Source: Streptomyces sp. B21-083 (GTDB lineage Bacteria; Actinomycetota; Actinomycetes; Streptomycetales; Streptomycetaceae). Taken from it: DNA of 64,000 nucleotides. Of the stretch, positions 1 to 9,980 are shown one piece after another. The stretch spans positions 992,001-1,056,000 of the forward strand of contig NZ_JARUND010000001.1 of assembly GCF_036898825.1 (NCBI RefSeq), written 5' to 3'. The position numbers and the translations under genes were made by a program. Position 1 is the stretch's first letter, and each line of letters starts with the position of its first letter. The notes below the pieces were generated by a model, which did no database searches, was not told where the DNA came from, and saw only the letters and a program-made list of their open reading frames with translations.

Positions 1-39
1 CAGACCGACGTCGACTGCCTGACCTACGCACCCGCCTGA
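1..39 (+). CDS. possible 3' end of an upstream gene (partial)
   Basis: Reading from base 1 gives twelve codons (QTDVDCLTYAPA) and a TGA at 37-39. A strong hairpin follows 13 bases later, as expected after the end of a gene. The family cannot be identified from so short a tail. It could also be chance open frame. Confidence 0.3.
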   Translation, partial: QTDVDCLTYAPA

Positions 40-52
40 GCCCCATGGGCAC

Positions 53-76
53 CACCAGCGGGCATGACCGCTGGTG
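53..76 (+). terminator. perfect 9-bp hairpin, likely terminator
   Basis: CACCAGCGG and CCGCTGGTG form a perfect 9-bp stem around the 6-base loop GCATGA. There is no T-tract, which is common for Streptomyces terminators. It sits just after the possible stop at 37-39 and well before the aldolase gene. Confidence 0.5.
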
Positions 77-276
77 CTCCCGACGGGGAGGGGACATGGC
101 ACGGGGCATGGATGATCACGGCTGTGCCCGCGTCGCCGCTGAAGCCGTCAAGACGCCGAACAGGCGCGTACGAACGGACGTACATGGGTCCGGCGGTTAC
201 GGGAACCCGGGCCTCACCCCTCGGCAATCCGCGAGCCTCGCACCTCGGTAATCCGAACGACCGGAGAGGCGAGCCT

Positions 277-1329
277 ATGACCGACATCCAAGCCTTGCTG
301 GGCAACGAGGCCAAGGACCTGCTGGCTCATACCGCCCAAGGAATTTCCAAGGAAGACCTGGTACTGCCGGGCCATGACTTCGTCGACCGGACCGTGGCCG
401 CAACCGACCGCTCGCCCCGGGTGCTGCGCAACCTGCAGTCCCTCCTCGACCACGGCCGTCTGGCCGGCACGGGGTACGTGTCGATCCTGCCGGTCGATCA
501 GGGCATCGAGCACTCCGCGGCGTCGGCGTTCGCCGCGAACCCCCGCTACCTCGACCCACGGAACATCGTCGAACTCGCCATCGAGGGCGGCTGCAACGCG
601 GTCGCGAGCACACTCGGCGTGCTGGGGGCCGTGTCGCGGCGCTACGCACACAAGATCCCGTTCATCGTGAAGCTCAATCACAACGAGCTGCTGACCTACC
701 CGAACCACTACGACCAGATCATGTTCGGCAACGTCGAGCAGTGCTTCGAACTCGGTGCGGCCGGTGTCGGCGCCACGGTCTACTTCGGTTCGGAGCAGTC
801 AGACCGCCAGTTGCAGGAAGCCAGCGAAGTCTTCGCGCGGGCCCATGAATTGGGCATGTTCACCGTGCTGTGGTGCTACCTGCGCAACCCGGCGTTCAAG
901 AAGGACGGCGTGGACTACTCGGTGTCGGCCGACCTCACCGGGCAGGCCAACCACCTCGGCGTGACCATCCAGGCCGACATCGTCAAGCAGAAGCAGCCGG
1001 AGAACAACGGCGGCTACACCGCACTGGACTTCGGCAGAACCGACAAGCGCCTGTACAACAGGCTCACCACCGATCACCCGATCGACCTCACCCGCTGGCA
1101 GGTGGCCAACTGCTATATGGGCAGGGTCGGGCTCATCAACAGCGGCGGTGCATCGGCCGGAAAAGGGGACCTCGCGCAGGCCGTACGGACGGCAGTGATC
1201 AACAAGCGGGCCGGCGGTACCGGGCTCATCACCGGCCGCAAAGCCTTCCAGCGGCCCACCGACGAGGGCATCGAACTCCTCCACGCCGTCCAGGACGTCT
1301 ACCTCGACGACAGCATCACTGTGGCCTGA
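277..1329 (+). CDS. class I fructose-bisphosphate aldolase
   Basis: A 350-residue protein of the bacterial class I (DhnA/FbaB-like) aldolase family, which reversibly splits fructose 1,6-bisphosphate into DHAP and glyceraldehyde 3-phosphate by a Schiff-base mechanism without metal. Visible landmarks are [10 protein letters not shown] at residues 71-80, typical of this family, and IVKLNHNEL near 130. Length matches the family. The start at 277 is chosen because GGAGAGG lies 8 bases upstream and the family begins about here; the frame stays open upstream to about 64 without homologous character. The gene stands alone on the plus strand at the edge of the stress island. A glycolytic role in resting or hypoxic cells is inference from the neighbours. 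Confidence 0.9.
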   Translation: MTDIQALLGNEAKDLLAHTAQGISKEDLVLPGHDFVDRTVAATDRSPRVLRNLQSLLDHGRLAGTGYVSILPVDQGIEHSAASAFAANPRYLDPRNIVELAIEGGCNAVASTLGVLGAVSRRYAHKIPFIVKLNHNELLTYPNHYDQIMFGNVEQCFELGAAGVGATVYFGSEQSDRQLQEASEVFARAHELGMFTVLWCYLRNPAFKKDGVDYSVSADLTGQANHLGVTIQADIVKQKQPENNGGYTALDFGRTDKRLYNRLTTDHPIDLTRWQVANCYMGRVGLINSGGASAGKGDLAQAVRTAVINKRAGGTGLITGRKAFQRPTDEGIELLHAVQDVYLDDSITVA

Positions 1330-1594
1330 CTAGGTCCCAGTCCCCCCGGCTTCCTCCGAGGTCACAGCCCGGCGCGGCCGCCCCTGTGCGTGCGCGGATC
1401 AACAGCCACCGGTTTTCTGCCATGGCGTCGCGATGGCGCCGTACCTCGTCCACAAGAATGGCGGCCGTGCCGGCCGTCGCCATGCACGGCACAAGTACGT
1501 CATCAGTCGCTGAGGATCCCTTGCTCTTCATTCTCATGCTTACGACGGAGCGTCTCACCCAAGGCTTACAGAGAGGGAGGAGAAGTACCCGGGC

Positions 1595-1795
1595 GTGAGC
1601 GTGAAGCACAAGGTCGTGCACGGCGGGACGCGTGAGGCGCTGATCGACGCGAGCCGCACGGCCCAGCTGCTTGTGGTCGGTGCTCGCGGACGCGGCGGCT
1701 TCTCCGGCCTGCTGCTGGGGTCGGTGAGCCAGGCCATGCTGCATCATGCGCACTCCCCCGTGGCGGTAGTCCGAGGTACTGGCGGTAGCAGCTGA
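1595..1795 (+). CDS. truncated universal stress protein (C-terminal piece)
   Basis: Sixty-six residues match only the C-terminal half of a UspA domain: the nucleotide-binding stretch VVGARGRGGFSGLLLGSVS followed by the HSPVAVV end strand. The N-terminal half is absent; bases 1330-1594 hold no matching frame. A GTG start with GGGAGGAGAAG upstream could allow translation, but the domain lacks its ATP-binding first strand, so a remnant is more likely than a working protein. Three full-length USPs occur further along the window. Confidence 0.6.
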   Translation: MSVKHKVVHGGTREALIDASRTAQLLVVGARGRGGFSGLLLGSVSQAMLHHAHSPVAVVRGTGGSS

Positions 1796-2038
1796 CCAAG
1801 TGCCGAGGTGCCGCTCTGCCGTGCGCGCCCAGCACACCGCACATCGTGATCGGGGCTGGGGCGCTTTCACCGGGTGACCCGGCAGGATGCGAACTGCGGC
1901 AAGGGCCTCTGGAGGGCGTTGACGACGGAGGCGACGAGGCTCGGCCCGGCGGCGGCATGTGACCGGCTGCTGAGTCCGCCCCCGTGACTCCCGGCTTCGA
2001 GGTCACTACGGCTTCACGAGAACGGCAGGTAAGTCCCT

Positions 2039-2063
2039 CCCGCACGGGTGCTGGCCGTGCGGG
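2039..2063 (+). promoter_or_regulatory. leader hairpin upstream of formate dehydrogenase
   Basis: CCCGCACGG and CCGTGCGGG form a perfect 9-bp stem around GTGCTGG, ending 46 bases before the likely start at 2110. It could be a 5' untranslated regulatory structure, or part of the coding region if the gene starts at 1984. No match to a defined riboswitch class is claimed. Confidence 0.3.
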
Positions 2064-2109
2064 CTGGTGCCGGGATGCGGCCTCGTCCCGCTGCCTCCAC
2101 GATGAAGGC

Positions 2110-3795
2110 ATGGTTCCCGTCGGTCCTGCCGACCGTTTCGACGCGTTCCGCGCCCTGGCCGACCGGCGCGGGCGGCCTGGAGACCGGTTGATCGAGTCCC
2201 TGGCTGAGGCCAGGGCGGGCACACCGGACCGCCCCGAGAGCTGGGCTCCAACTGTCGCTGCCCAAGCCGGACTTCCCGCTGCCGCCGCGCTCGGACCTGC
2301 CAGTTACTACGCGGACCTCGCCACCCCGCACAGCCGCCGTCATGTCCGGGTGTGCGCCGCGACTGCCTGCTTCGCGGCGCAGGCCGGACGACACCTCGCC
2401 GATGCCCAGGACGCGCTGGGCGTCATCCCCGCCACGGCCTCGCCGGAAGGTGACGTATCGATGCAGGCCGTCCGCTGTCTGGGCTACTGCTACGCGGGGC
2501 CCGCGGCGCTCGACGGCGACACGCCCTGCGCAGGTCCGACTCTCGCTGGTCAGCTCGCCGGGCGGGAGCCACCGCGGGCACCGAACATCCCGGTGACCGA
2601 TGACACCGGTGACCCGGTTCTGCTGGGCGGTGTGCTCTGCGGTGAGCCCGCGTGGCAGGTGTGGCCGGGGACGGTGACGACGGGAACCCCGGACGAGGTT
2701 CTCGGCGAGGTCGCGGCGTCAGGGCTTCGAGGGCGTGGCGGCGCGGGTTTCCGGGTGGCGGCGAAATGGGAGGCGGCCGGCCGCGCGCCCGGCACCGTGG
2801 TCGTCGCCAACGGCGACGAAGGGGACCCTGGCTCCTACGCCGACCGGCTGTTGATGGGGGCCGACCCGGAGCGGGTGCTGGAGGGGTTGGCCCTGGCCTG
2901 TTTCGCGTGCGGGGCCCGCCAGGGCGTGGTGCTGGTGCGGTCCGAATACCCGGCCGCTCTGGCACGGATGCGGGAAGCAGTGGGGCACGCGTATGCCGAC
3001 GGCCATCTCGGCCCGTCCGTGCACGGTACGGCCACCGCGCTGGACATCCGGGTTGTCGAAGGCGCCGGCTCCTACGTCGCCGGTGAGGAGACCGCGCTCA
3101 TCGCGGGGTTGGAGGGCGGTCGGGGATGCGCCCGGCCGCGCCCTCCGTACCCGACCGAGCGTGGCCTGTGGGATGCGCCGACCGTGGTCAACAACGTGGA
3201 GACCCTGGCGGCCGTGCCGTGGATCGTCCGGCGTGGCAGCGAAGCGTACGCGCGGCGCGGCACGCCCGCCGAGACGGGGACCAAACTGGTGTGTCTCTCC
3301 GAGCGGTTCGCCCGGCCGGGTTGTTACGAGGTCGAGCTCGGCACTCCGGTGCGGCGGATCGTCACGGAACTGGGCGGCGGCCTGAAGGACAACGCCGAGC
3401 TGGCCGCACTCCAGGTCGGCGGCCCACTGGGCGGGTTCCTCGCCGCCGACGCGCTGGACGTACCTCTGTCGGAGGCCGGACTGTCGGCCCGGGGCGCCGC
3501 CCTGGGCCATGCCGGTCTGGTCGCCTTCGATGAGCGCGTGGCGCCGGAGGACGTGTTGCGGCACGTATGGGAGTTCGCCTCGGCCGAAAGCTGTGGGGCG
3601 TGCTCGCCGTGCCGGGTCGGCTCGCGCCGCGGCCTGGAGATGGCATCCGCCGGGACTGCGCCGGTCCGGGAGTGGGGTCGGCTGTCGCGTGTCCTGGCCG
3701 AGGCGAGCCTGTGTGCTTTCGGACGGCGGATCGCGCCCGCCGTGCGCAGTCTTGCCCGCGCCTACGGGGATCGGCTGGCGGGGTGGGGCCCATGA
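2110..3795 (+). CDS. NAD-dependent formate dehydrogenase beta subunit (NuoE-NuoF fusion)
   Basis: A 561-residue diaphorase subunit that passes electrons from the FdhA iron-sulfur chain to NAD+. The N-terminal region is a thioredoxin-like NuoE domain with [2Fe-2S] cysteines in CAATAC and RCLGYC. The C-terminal NuoF part shows the glycine-rich FMN/NADH motif GLRGRGGAGF, then ESCGACSPCRVGS and a later SLCAFG cysteine for a [4Fe-4S] cluster. The frame stays open from 1984, but the methionine at 2110 fits the family length better; the ribosome site there is weak. The stop overlaps the start of fdhA by 4 bp (ATGA), so the two are translationally coupled. Confidence 0.88.
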   Translation: MVPVGPADRFDAFRALADRRGRPGDRLIESLAEARAGTPDRPESWAPTVAAQAGLPAAAALGPASYYADLATPHSRRHVRVCAATACFAAQAGRHLADAQDALGVIPATASPEGDVSMQAVRCLGYCYAGPAALDGDTPCAGPTLAGQLAGREPPRAPNIPVTDDTGDPVLLGGVLCGEPAWQVWPGTVTTGTPDEVLGEVAASGLRGRGGAGFRVAAKWEAAGRAPGTVVVANGDEGDPGSYADRLLMGADPERVLEGLALACFACGARQGVVLVRSEYPAALARMREAVGHAYADGHLGPSVHGTATALDIRVVEGAGSYVAGEETALIAGLEGGRGCARPRPPYPTERGLWDAPTVVNNVETLAAVPWIVRRGSEAYARRGTPAETGTKLVCLSERFARPGCYEVELGTPVRRIVTELGGGLKDNAELAALQVGGPLGGFLAADALDVPLSEAGLSARGAALGHAGLVAFDERVAPEDVLRHVWEFASAESCGACSPCRVGSRRGLEMASAGTAPVREWGRLSRVLAEASLCAFGRRIAPAVRSLARAYGDRLAGWGP

Positions 3796-6479
3796 CCCGC
3801 ATCGCGATCGAGGTCGACGGGACCGGCGTCGAGGTGCCTGAGGGTACGTCGCTGCTGGCAGCGGTGCGGGCGGCCGGGGTCGAGTTGCCGGCGCTCTGCT
3901 CCGACGACCGGCTCAGCCCTGCCGGGTCCTGCCGTACGTGTCTGGTACGGGCCGACGGGCACGTCGCGGCGGCGTGTGTCACCCCGTCGTCGCCCGGCGC
4001 CCGGATCGAAACCACGACTGATGATCTCGTGCGGCTGCGCCGGGACTCGGTGGAGGTCATCGTCTCCGCTCTGCCGCCTCGGGCCCTCGCCGAGGGCAAC
4101 CCCAGCGAACTGGCCCATGTCTGCGAGTCGTTGGGTATCGCTCCCGAGACGGCGCAGGGTTCCGGGGGCCGAGGCGGGGACGACTCCCACCCGTACGTCC
4201 ATCTCGACCGGGACCTGTGCATCGCCTGCGGCCGGTGTGTGCGGATGTGCTCCGAGGTGCAGGGGACGTTCGCCCTCACCCTGGTCGGCAGGGGCGGCGA
4301 CACGGTCGTGGCCCCCGGCACCGGCGGACCCTGGGCGGAGTCGGACTGCGTGGCCTGCGGCGGCTGTGTCGACACCTGCCCCACGGGAGCGATCATCCAG
4401 CCCGGACCGGCGCGCGGCCTCACCTCCGGGGTCGGGCCCGCGGCGGCCCGGACGCGCACCACCTGCGGTTACTGCGGCGTGGGCTGCACCCTCGACGTGG
4501 TCACCCAGGACGGCGAGGTCGCGGCGGTGCTGCCCGCCCGGGACGGCCCGGTCAACCACGGACACGCCTGCGTGAAGGGCCGCTTCGCCCACGGATTCCG
4601 CACGTCCCCGGAACGGCTCACCCAGCCCCTGCTGCGGCGCGCCGGCGCCCTGGAACCGGTCGGCTGGGACGAGGCGCTGGCCCACGTCGCCGGAGGACTG
4701 CGTGCGGCCGTCGACACGGGAGGCCCGGATGCCGTGGCGGCGATCTCCTCGGCCCGTGCCACCAACGAGGAGAACTACCTCGTGCAGAAGTTCATGCGGG
4801 TGGTCATCGGCACGAACAACGTCGACAACTGCTCCCGGCTCTGCCACTCCCCCTCCGCCGCCGGCCTCACGGCATCCTTCGGACTCTCCGGCGGCACCGA
4901 CAGCTTCGACGACGTCGAGCGGGCCGACTGCCTGCTGGTGGTCGGGGCCAATCCCGTCGAGGCTCACCCGGTGGTCGGGGCCCGACTGCTCAACCGCGTG
5001 CTGCACGGAGCCAAGCTGGTCGTCGCCGACCCGCGTGCTGTCGGCCTTGCCCTGCACTCCGACGTACATCTGGGGCCCCGCCCCGGCACCAACGTCGCCC
5101 TCTTCCACGGGCTCGCCCACATCCTGCTCGCCGAAGGGCTGACCGACGAGGAATTCCTGCGCGCACGGGCGACCGGGCTGCCGGAGCTGACCGAGCTGCT
5201 GGCCGACTATCCGCCCGACCGGGTCGCGGACATCACCGGCGTACCTGCCGCGGACCTGGTCGCCGCCGCCCGCCTCTACGGCAGGGCCGAGCGGCCGGCC
5301 ATCGTCTACGGCCTGGGCGTGACGGAGCACCTCCACGGCACCGACGGTGTGCGGTCGCTGGCCAACCTGGCGATCCTGCGCGGCGCCGTGGGAACCGACC
5401 GGGGCTACGGGGTCAACCCGTTGCGCGGCCAGAACAACGTCCAGGGTGCCTCCGACATGGGCGCCCTGCCGGACCTGCTGCCCGGGTACGGAAAGGTGAC
5501 CGACCCGGCCGTCCGCTCGCGGGCTGAGCGCGTCTGGGGCGTAGCGGTCCCCGCACGGCCAGGGCTTCGGATCCCGGACATGTTCGCCGCCGCACGAGCC
5601 GGAGACCTGCGGGCGCTGTGGGTCATCGGCGAGGACGTCTGCGCCACCGACCCCGACGCCAACCACGTGGCCCAGGCGCTGGACGCCTGCCCGCTCGTCG
5701 TCTGCAACGAACTGTTCCTGTCCGAGACCGCCCGGCACGCCGACGTCGTGCTGCCGGTCGCCTCCTGGCTGGAGAAGGACGGGACCTTCGTCAACTTCGA
5801 CCGCAGGTTCCAGCGGGTCCGCCCCTCCGCGCCCCCGCCGGGAGAGACCCGGACCGACTTCGACATCGTCCGGGCCCTCGCCACGACGATGGGAGTCGAC
5901 CTGGGCTGCGCGACTCCCGCCGACGCGCTCGCCGAGTGCGCACGACTCGCGCCCGTCTTCGCCGGGCTCTCCCATGACCGACTGGACCGCGAGGGCGCCG
6001 TGCCATGGCCCTGCCCCGACCCCGACCGCCCCGGAGAAGCCAAGCTGTACCTGGAGCGCTTCGCCACGCCGGACGGCCGGGCCCACCTCGCCGCCACCCC
6101 CTACCTCCTGCCCGGTGAGCAGCCCGACGACAGCTATCCGCTGGTCCTCGTCACCGGACGGCGCTGGGCGCACTACAACTCCGGGAGTATGACCCGGCGC
6201 GGCGGCAACCTCGCCCTCGATCCGGTCGACTTCCTCGACCTCCACCCGGACGACGCCGCCCGGTACGAGGTGCGGGGCGGCGAGCAGGTCACGGTGGAGA
6301 GTCGGCACGGCCGAGCCCGGCTCATCGCCCGCGTCAGTGAACAGACAGCTCCCGGCCAGGTCTTCTGCTCCTTCCACTTCCCCGCGAGCGGAGTGAACCG
6401 CCTCACCTCCGACCACGCGGACACCGTCACGTCCTGCCCCGAGTACAAGGTCACGGCCGTCCGCGTGGCCCCGCCGTGA
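3792..6479 (+). CDS. fdhA: formate dehydrogenase alpha subunit (molybdopterin)
   Basis: An 895-residue cytosolic oxidoreductase converting formate to CO2. In order: a plant-type [2Fe-2S] domain (cysteines from about residue 36), two [4Fe-4S] motifs CIACGRCVRMC and CVACGGCVDTC, the MopB cluster motif CGYCGVGC, and the bis-MGD catalytic and dinucleotide-binding domains to the end. The Mo ligand position in SRLCHSPSAAG is Cys351, so this is a cysteine enzyme that does not need selenocysteine. Architecture matches NAD-linked FdsA/FdhA enzymes. It overlaps the beta subunit by ATGA. Dedicated FdhD and molybdenum cofactor genes are not in the window. Coupling to anaerobic or slow-growth metabolism is inferred from the island. 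Confidence 0.92.
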   Translation: MTRIAIEVDGTGVEVPEGTSLLAAVRAAGVELPALCSDDRLSPAGSCRTCLVRADGHVAAACVTPSSPGARIETTTDDLVRLRRDSVEVIVSALPPRALAEGNPSELAHVCESLGIAPETAQGSGGRGGDDSHPYVHLDRDLCIACGRCVRMCSEVQGTFALTLVGRGGDTVVAPGTGGPWAESDCVACGGCVDTCPTGAIIQPGPARGLTSGVGPAAARTRTTCGYCGVGCTLDVVTQDGEVAAVLPARDGPVNHGHACVKGRFAHGFRTSPERLTQPLLRRAGALEPVGWDEALAHVAGGLRAAVDTGGPDAVAAISSARATNEENYLVQKFMRVVIGTNNVDNCSRLCHSPSAAGLTASFGLSGGTDSFDDVERADCLLVVGANPVEAHPVVGARLLNRVLHGAKLVVADPRAVGLALHSDVHLGPRPGTNVALFHGLAHILLAEGLTDEEFLRARATGLPELTELLADYPPDRVADITGVPAADLVAAARLYGRAERPAIVYGLGVTEHLHGTDGVRSLANLAILRGAVGTDRGYGVNPLRGQNNVQGASDMGALPDLLPGYGKVTDPAVRSRAERVWGVAVPARPGLRIPDMFAAARAGDLRALWVIGEDVCATDPDANHVAQALDACPLVVCNELFLSETARHADVVLPVASWLEKDGTFVNFDRRFQRVRPSAPPPGETRTDFDIVRALATTMGVDLGCATPADALAECARLAPVFAGLSHDRLDREGAVPWPCPDPDRPGEAKLYLERFATPDGRAHLAATPYLLPGEQPDDSYPLVLVTGRRWAHYNSGSMTRRGGNLALDPVDFLDLHPDDAARYEVRGGEQVTVESRHGRARLIARVSEQTAPGQVFCSFHFPASGVNRLTSDHADTVTSCPEYKVTAVRVAPP

Positions 6480-6504
6480 CGGCGATGGTCTGAGGCACTC
6501 GGCG

Positions 6505-9324
6505 ATGGGTACCGGAACTCCCGTGCTGACGCCTGGAGACGGGGGCGCCGGGCCGGCGGTCCCGGTCGGGACGCGCGGCCCCACGGTGCAGACGCTGGCG
6601 ACGGGCGAGGTCTTCGCCGCGCTGGATGCTTCGCCGCGGGGACTGGCGTCGGCGGACGCGGCGGCACGGCGGGACCGGTTCGGGCCCAACGAACTGCCGC
6701 CCGCAGGGCGACGAGGGCTGTGGCGAGACCTGGTCGGCCAGTTCACCGACCTCTTCGCCGTCGTGCTGCTCGTCGCATCGGCGATCACGTTCCTGGCCTA
6801 CGGGCTTCAGAAGCCACAGGACGTGGGAACCCTGCAACTGGCCGTGGCGATCCTCGGTGTGGTGGTGCTGAACGCGGCCATCGGGTTCGCGCAGGAGTAC
6901 TCCGCCGAGCGGACGGCAGAATCGCTGCAGGCCATGGTGCCGCACACCTGCCGGGTGCTCCGCGACGGGGAGCGGCGAGAGCTGCCCGCGCGTGACCTGG
7001 TGCCCGGAGACGTCGTCGTCCTGGAGGCCGGGGACGCGGTGTCAGCGGACTGCCGCCTCGTGGAGGCACACGAGGTCTCCGTCAACAACGCGGCACTGAC
7101 CGGGGAGAGCAACGCCGTCGGCCGTACGGCCGACCCGGTGGCGGCCGGGCCGGTGCTGCAGGCCCGCAACTGCGTGTTCATGGGCACCGATGTCGTGGCG
7201 GGCGCCGCGAAGGCGGTGGTTTTCGCCACCGGAGCGGCGACCGAATTCGGAGGGATCTTCCGGCTCGCAGCCGCAGCGCCGCGGCAGAAGACTCCGCTGC
7301 AGCGTCAGGTGGCCTCGATGGCCCGCAGGGTGGCGGGAACCGCGCTGGCGATCGGGGCCGCTCTGTTCGCGGTGCGCGCGCCCACCGGGCAGCCGTTCGT
7401 CGAGACCTTCGTGTTCGCACTCGGGGTCATGGTCGCGCTCGTCCCCGAGGGCCTTCCCGCGACCCTGTCGGTGTCGCTGGCGATCGGCGTGCGGCGCATG
7501 GCCCGTCGGCACGCCCTGGTCAAACAGCTGCTCGCCGTGGAAGCGCTGGGGTCCACCACCGTCGTGTGCACGGACAAGACAGGGACACTCACCCAGGCCG
7601 AGATGACCGTCGTGCAGGTGTGGGCCGGCGGTGTGCCGCACGCCGTCTCCGGGGTGGGGTACGCGCCTGAGGGCGACGTGGCCGACCCGCAGCCGGTGCG
7701 CGGGCTGCTGCGGGCAGCGGCACTGTGCTGCAATGCCCGGCTGATCCCTCCGTCGGATCGCCAGGGCTGGCGGGTGCTCGGCGACACCACTGAGGGCGCG
7801 CTGCTCGTGGCTGCGGCGAAGGCCGGACTCGACCTTGCCGCTGAGGAAGCGGCGACGCCGCGCGTGGCGGAGTACCCCTTCGATTCGCTCCGCAAGCTGA
7901 TGAGCACCGTGCACCGTGACACCGCCGACGGCTACCACGCGTACGTCAAAGGCGCACCGCAGGAGCTGATGGCGCGCTGTACCAGCATCGACTGGAGGGG
8001 AGAGCGGCGGCCTCTGACCGATGAGCTACGTGCCGCTGTCACCACCGCGAACGACGAGCTGGCCTCTCAGGGGCTACGCGTGCTGGCGTCGGCATGGCGG
8101 CCCGTATCAGGCTCCCGCCCTGTCCAGGACGAGGTCGAGTCGGAGCTGACGCTCCTGGGGCTCGTGGGCATGCTCGACCCACCACGGCCCGAGGTCAGCG
8201 ACGCGGTCACCGCCTGCCGACGGGCCGGTATCCGTGTCGTCATGGTCACCGGGGACCACCCGCTGACCGCTGAGGCCGTCGCCCGCCGGGTCGGCATCGT
8301 CTCCCGGCCCGCGCCCACCATGGTGACCGGGGCACGGCTCGACGCTCTGGACAACGACGGCCTGGACACACTGCTGGCCGCGCCGGGCGAGCTGCTGCTG
8401 TGCCGAGTCAGCCCCGAGCACAAGATGCGGGTCGTCACCGCGCTGCAGCGACGCGGCGAGGTCGTCGCGGTCACCGGTGACGGCGCCAACGACGCACCCG
8501 CCCTCAAGCACGCCGACATCGGCGTCGCGATGGGCGCCTCCGGCACCGATGTCGCCCGGGAGGCCGCGGTGATGGTGCTACTGGACGACTCGTTCGCCTC
8601 CATCGCCGCAGCGGTGAGGCTCGGACGATCGGTCTACCAGAACATCCGCAAGTTCCTGGTCTACCTCTTCAGCCACAACATCGCCGAGCTCGTCCCGATC
8701 CTGGCCGCGACCTTGGCCGGATTCCCGCTGGTCCCGATCACCGCCGTACAGATCCTCGCGATCGACCTCGGCTCCGACGTCCTGCCCGCCCTGGCACTGG
8801 GCGCCGAGCCGCCGGAACCCGACGTGATGGATCGGCCGCCGCGCTCCCGGCGGGAACAGCTGTTCTCAACCGCCGTGATGGGACGGATCCTGTTCCTGGG
8901 CGGCATCCAGGCCCTCGGAGTGTGTGCCGTGTTCTTCTGGCACATCCACGCCTCCGGAATCCCGTACTCCGACTTCACCAAGGACAACACCGTCTATCGC
9001 GAGGCGATCACGATGGTGCAGGCCGGGATCGTGGTCAGCCAGTTCTTCAACGCCCTCGCGGTGCGCACTGACCGGCAGAGCGTGTTCAGGATCGGCCTGC
9101 TGTCCAACCCGTGGCTGCTGGCCGCCGGATGCTTCGGAATCTCCCTGATGGCGGCGATCAGTTACCTGCCCCCGCTCCAGGCCCTCTTCAACACCGCTCC
9201 ACTGGCCGCCACCGACTGGGCAGTCCTCGCCGGTTTCGGGGCGCTGCTGCTGGCCTCGGAGGAAACCCGTAAGTGGTGGCTGCGCCGCCGCCGGCCGACG
9301 AGTCCGAAAGGAGAAGCACGATGA
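6505..9324 (+). CDS. Ca-type P-type cation ATPase (CtpF-like)
   Basis: A 939-residue membrane pump of the P2-ATPase group. The phosphorylated aspartate is D357 in DKTGTLT. TGES, TGDHP and GDGAND mark the actuator, P and hinge motifs, and VPEGLP in transmembrane helix 4 is typical of Ca2+/Mn2+ type pumps. An N-terminal cation-ATPase domain precedes the first helices and six helices follow the hinge. In M. tuberculosis the related CtpF belongs to the DosR regulon. The stop overlaps the start of the first TrkA-type gene by 4 bp, so pump and K+ regulators form one unit. The exact cation is not decided by sequence. Confidence 0.88.
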   Translation: MGTGTPVLTPGDGGAGPAVPVGTRGPTVQTLATGEVFAALDASPRGLASADAAARRDRFGPNELPPAGRRGLWRDLVGQFTDLFAVVLLVASAITFLAYGLQKPQDVGTLQLAVAILGVVVLNAAIGFAQEYSAERTAESLQAMVPHTCRVLRDGERRELPARDLVPGDVVVLEAGDAVSADCRLVEAHEVSVNNAALTGESNAVGRTADPVAAGPVLQARNCVFMGTDVVAGAAKAVVFATGAATEFGGIFRLAAAAPRQKTPLQRQVASMARRVAGTALAIGAALFAVRAPTGQPFVETFVFALGVMVALVPEGLPATLSVSLAIGVRRMARRHALVKQLLAVEALGSTTVVCTDKTGTLTQAEMTVVQVWAGGVPHAVSGVGYAPEGDVADPQPVRGLLRAAALCCNARLIPPSDRQGWRVLGDTTEGALLVAAAKAGLDLAAEEAATPRVAEYPFDSLRKLMSTVHRDTADGYHAYVKGAPQELMARCTSIDWRGERRPLTDELRAAVTTANDELASQGLRVLASAWRPVSGSRPVQDEVESELTLLGLVGMLDPPRPEVSDAVTACRRAGIRVVMVTGDHPLTAEAVARRVGIVSRPAPTMVTGARLDALDNDGLDTLLAAPGELLLCRVSPEHKMRVVTALQRRGEVVAVTGDGANDAPALKHADIGVAMGASGTDVAREAAVMVLLDDSFASIAAAVRLGRSVYQNIRKFLVYLFSHNIAELVPILAATLAGFPLVPITAVQILAIDLGSDVLPALALGAEPPEPDVMDRPPRSRREQLFSTAVMGRILFLGGIQALGVCAVFFWHIHASGIPYSDFTKDNTVYREAITMVQAGIVVSQFFNALAVRTDRQSVFRIGLLSNPWLLAAGCFGISLMAAISYLPPLQALFNTAPLAATDWAVLAGFGALLLASEETRKWWLRRRRPTSPKGEAR

Positions 9325-9980
9325 GAGTGATCATCGCGGGCTGCGGCCGGGTGGGGTCCACGCTCGCGGTCCAGCTCGTCGCCGAAGGCCACGACGTACG
9401 GCTCATCGATCGCTCGGCCAGGACCCGCAGGCGGCTCCCAGCCGGTTTCCCGGGCCACTTCCACGAGGGCAACGGATTCAGCCGCGCGGTGCTCGAGGCC
9501 GCCGGAATCGAACACGCGGACGCGTTCGTCGCCGTCACCTCGGGCGACAACAGCAACATCGTCAGTGCGCGGACGGCCAAGGAGATCTACCGGGTGCCGA
9601 TCGTCCTGGCCCGCATCTACGATCCACGCCGCGCCGACATCTACCGCGAACTCGGCATCCCAACCATCGCCAGCGTCCGCTGGACGGTCCACCAGATCCA
9701 CCAGATGCTGCTGCACCGCCACCTCACACCAGAACTCACCTTCGGCAACGGCGAGACCCTCCTCTACCGCTCCGAACTGCCGGCCTATCTGACCGGGCGG
9801 CCGCTGGCCGAGTTCGAGGTCGACGGCGAGATCCGCGTCGTCGAGGTCACCCGCGCGGGCCGCTCCCTGATCCCCGCGCACAGCACGCCCGCGCGGGCGG
9901 GCGACCTGGTCACCTTCGCCGTTGCCGCCACCGCGCTCGGCAGGCTGCGCGGCTTCCTCGACAAGGAGCTGGGCACGTGA
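9321..9980 (+). CDS. TrkA-type K+ transport regulator (first copy)
   Basis: A 219-residue soluble RCK/KTN protein. The Rossmann start VIIAGCGRVGSTLA binds NAD(H), and a TrkA_C-like domain occupies roughly residues 135-215. Such proteins gate Trk/Ktr K+ transporters or channels. AAAGGAG precedes the ATG, which overlaps the stop of the Ca-type ATPase (ATGA). No TrkH/KtrB pore gene is adjacent; the only pore-like gene in the window is the channel at 38906. The partner is therefore unknown. Confidence 0.87.
   Translation: MRVIIAGCGRVGSTLAVQLVAEGHDVRLIDRSARTRRRLPAGFPGHFHEGNGFSRAVLEAAGIEHADAFVAVTSGDNSNIVSARTAKEIYRVPIVLARIYDPRRADIYRELGIPTIASVRWTVHQIHQMLLHRHLTPELTFGNGETLLYRSELPAYLTGRPLAEFEVDGEIRVVEVTRAGRSLIPAHSTPARAGDLVTFAVAATALGRLRGFLDKELGT

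Noticed and set aside
1316..1870. 184-codon minus-strand frame between aldolase and formate dehydrogenase
   Set aside because: Overlaps the USP fragment antisense and lacks family features and a ribosome site.
3762..6788. 1008-codon open frame opposite fdhA
   Set aside because: It is antisense to a clear formate dehydrogenase, has no family motifs and arises from GC-rich codon bias.
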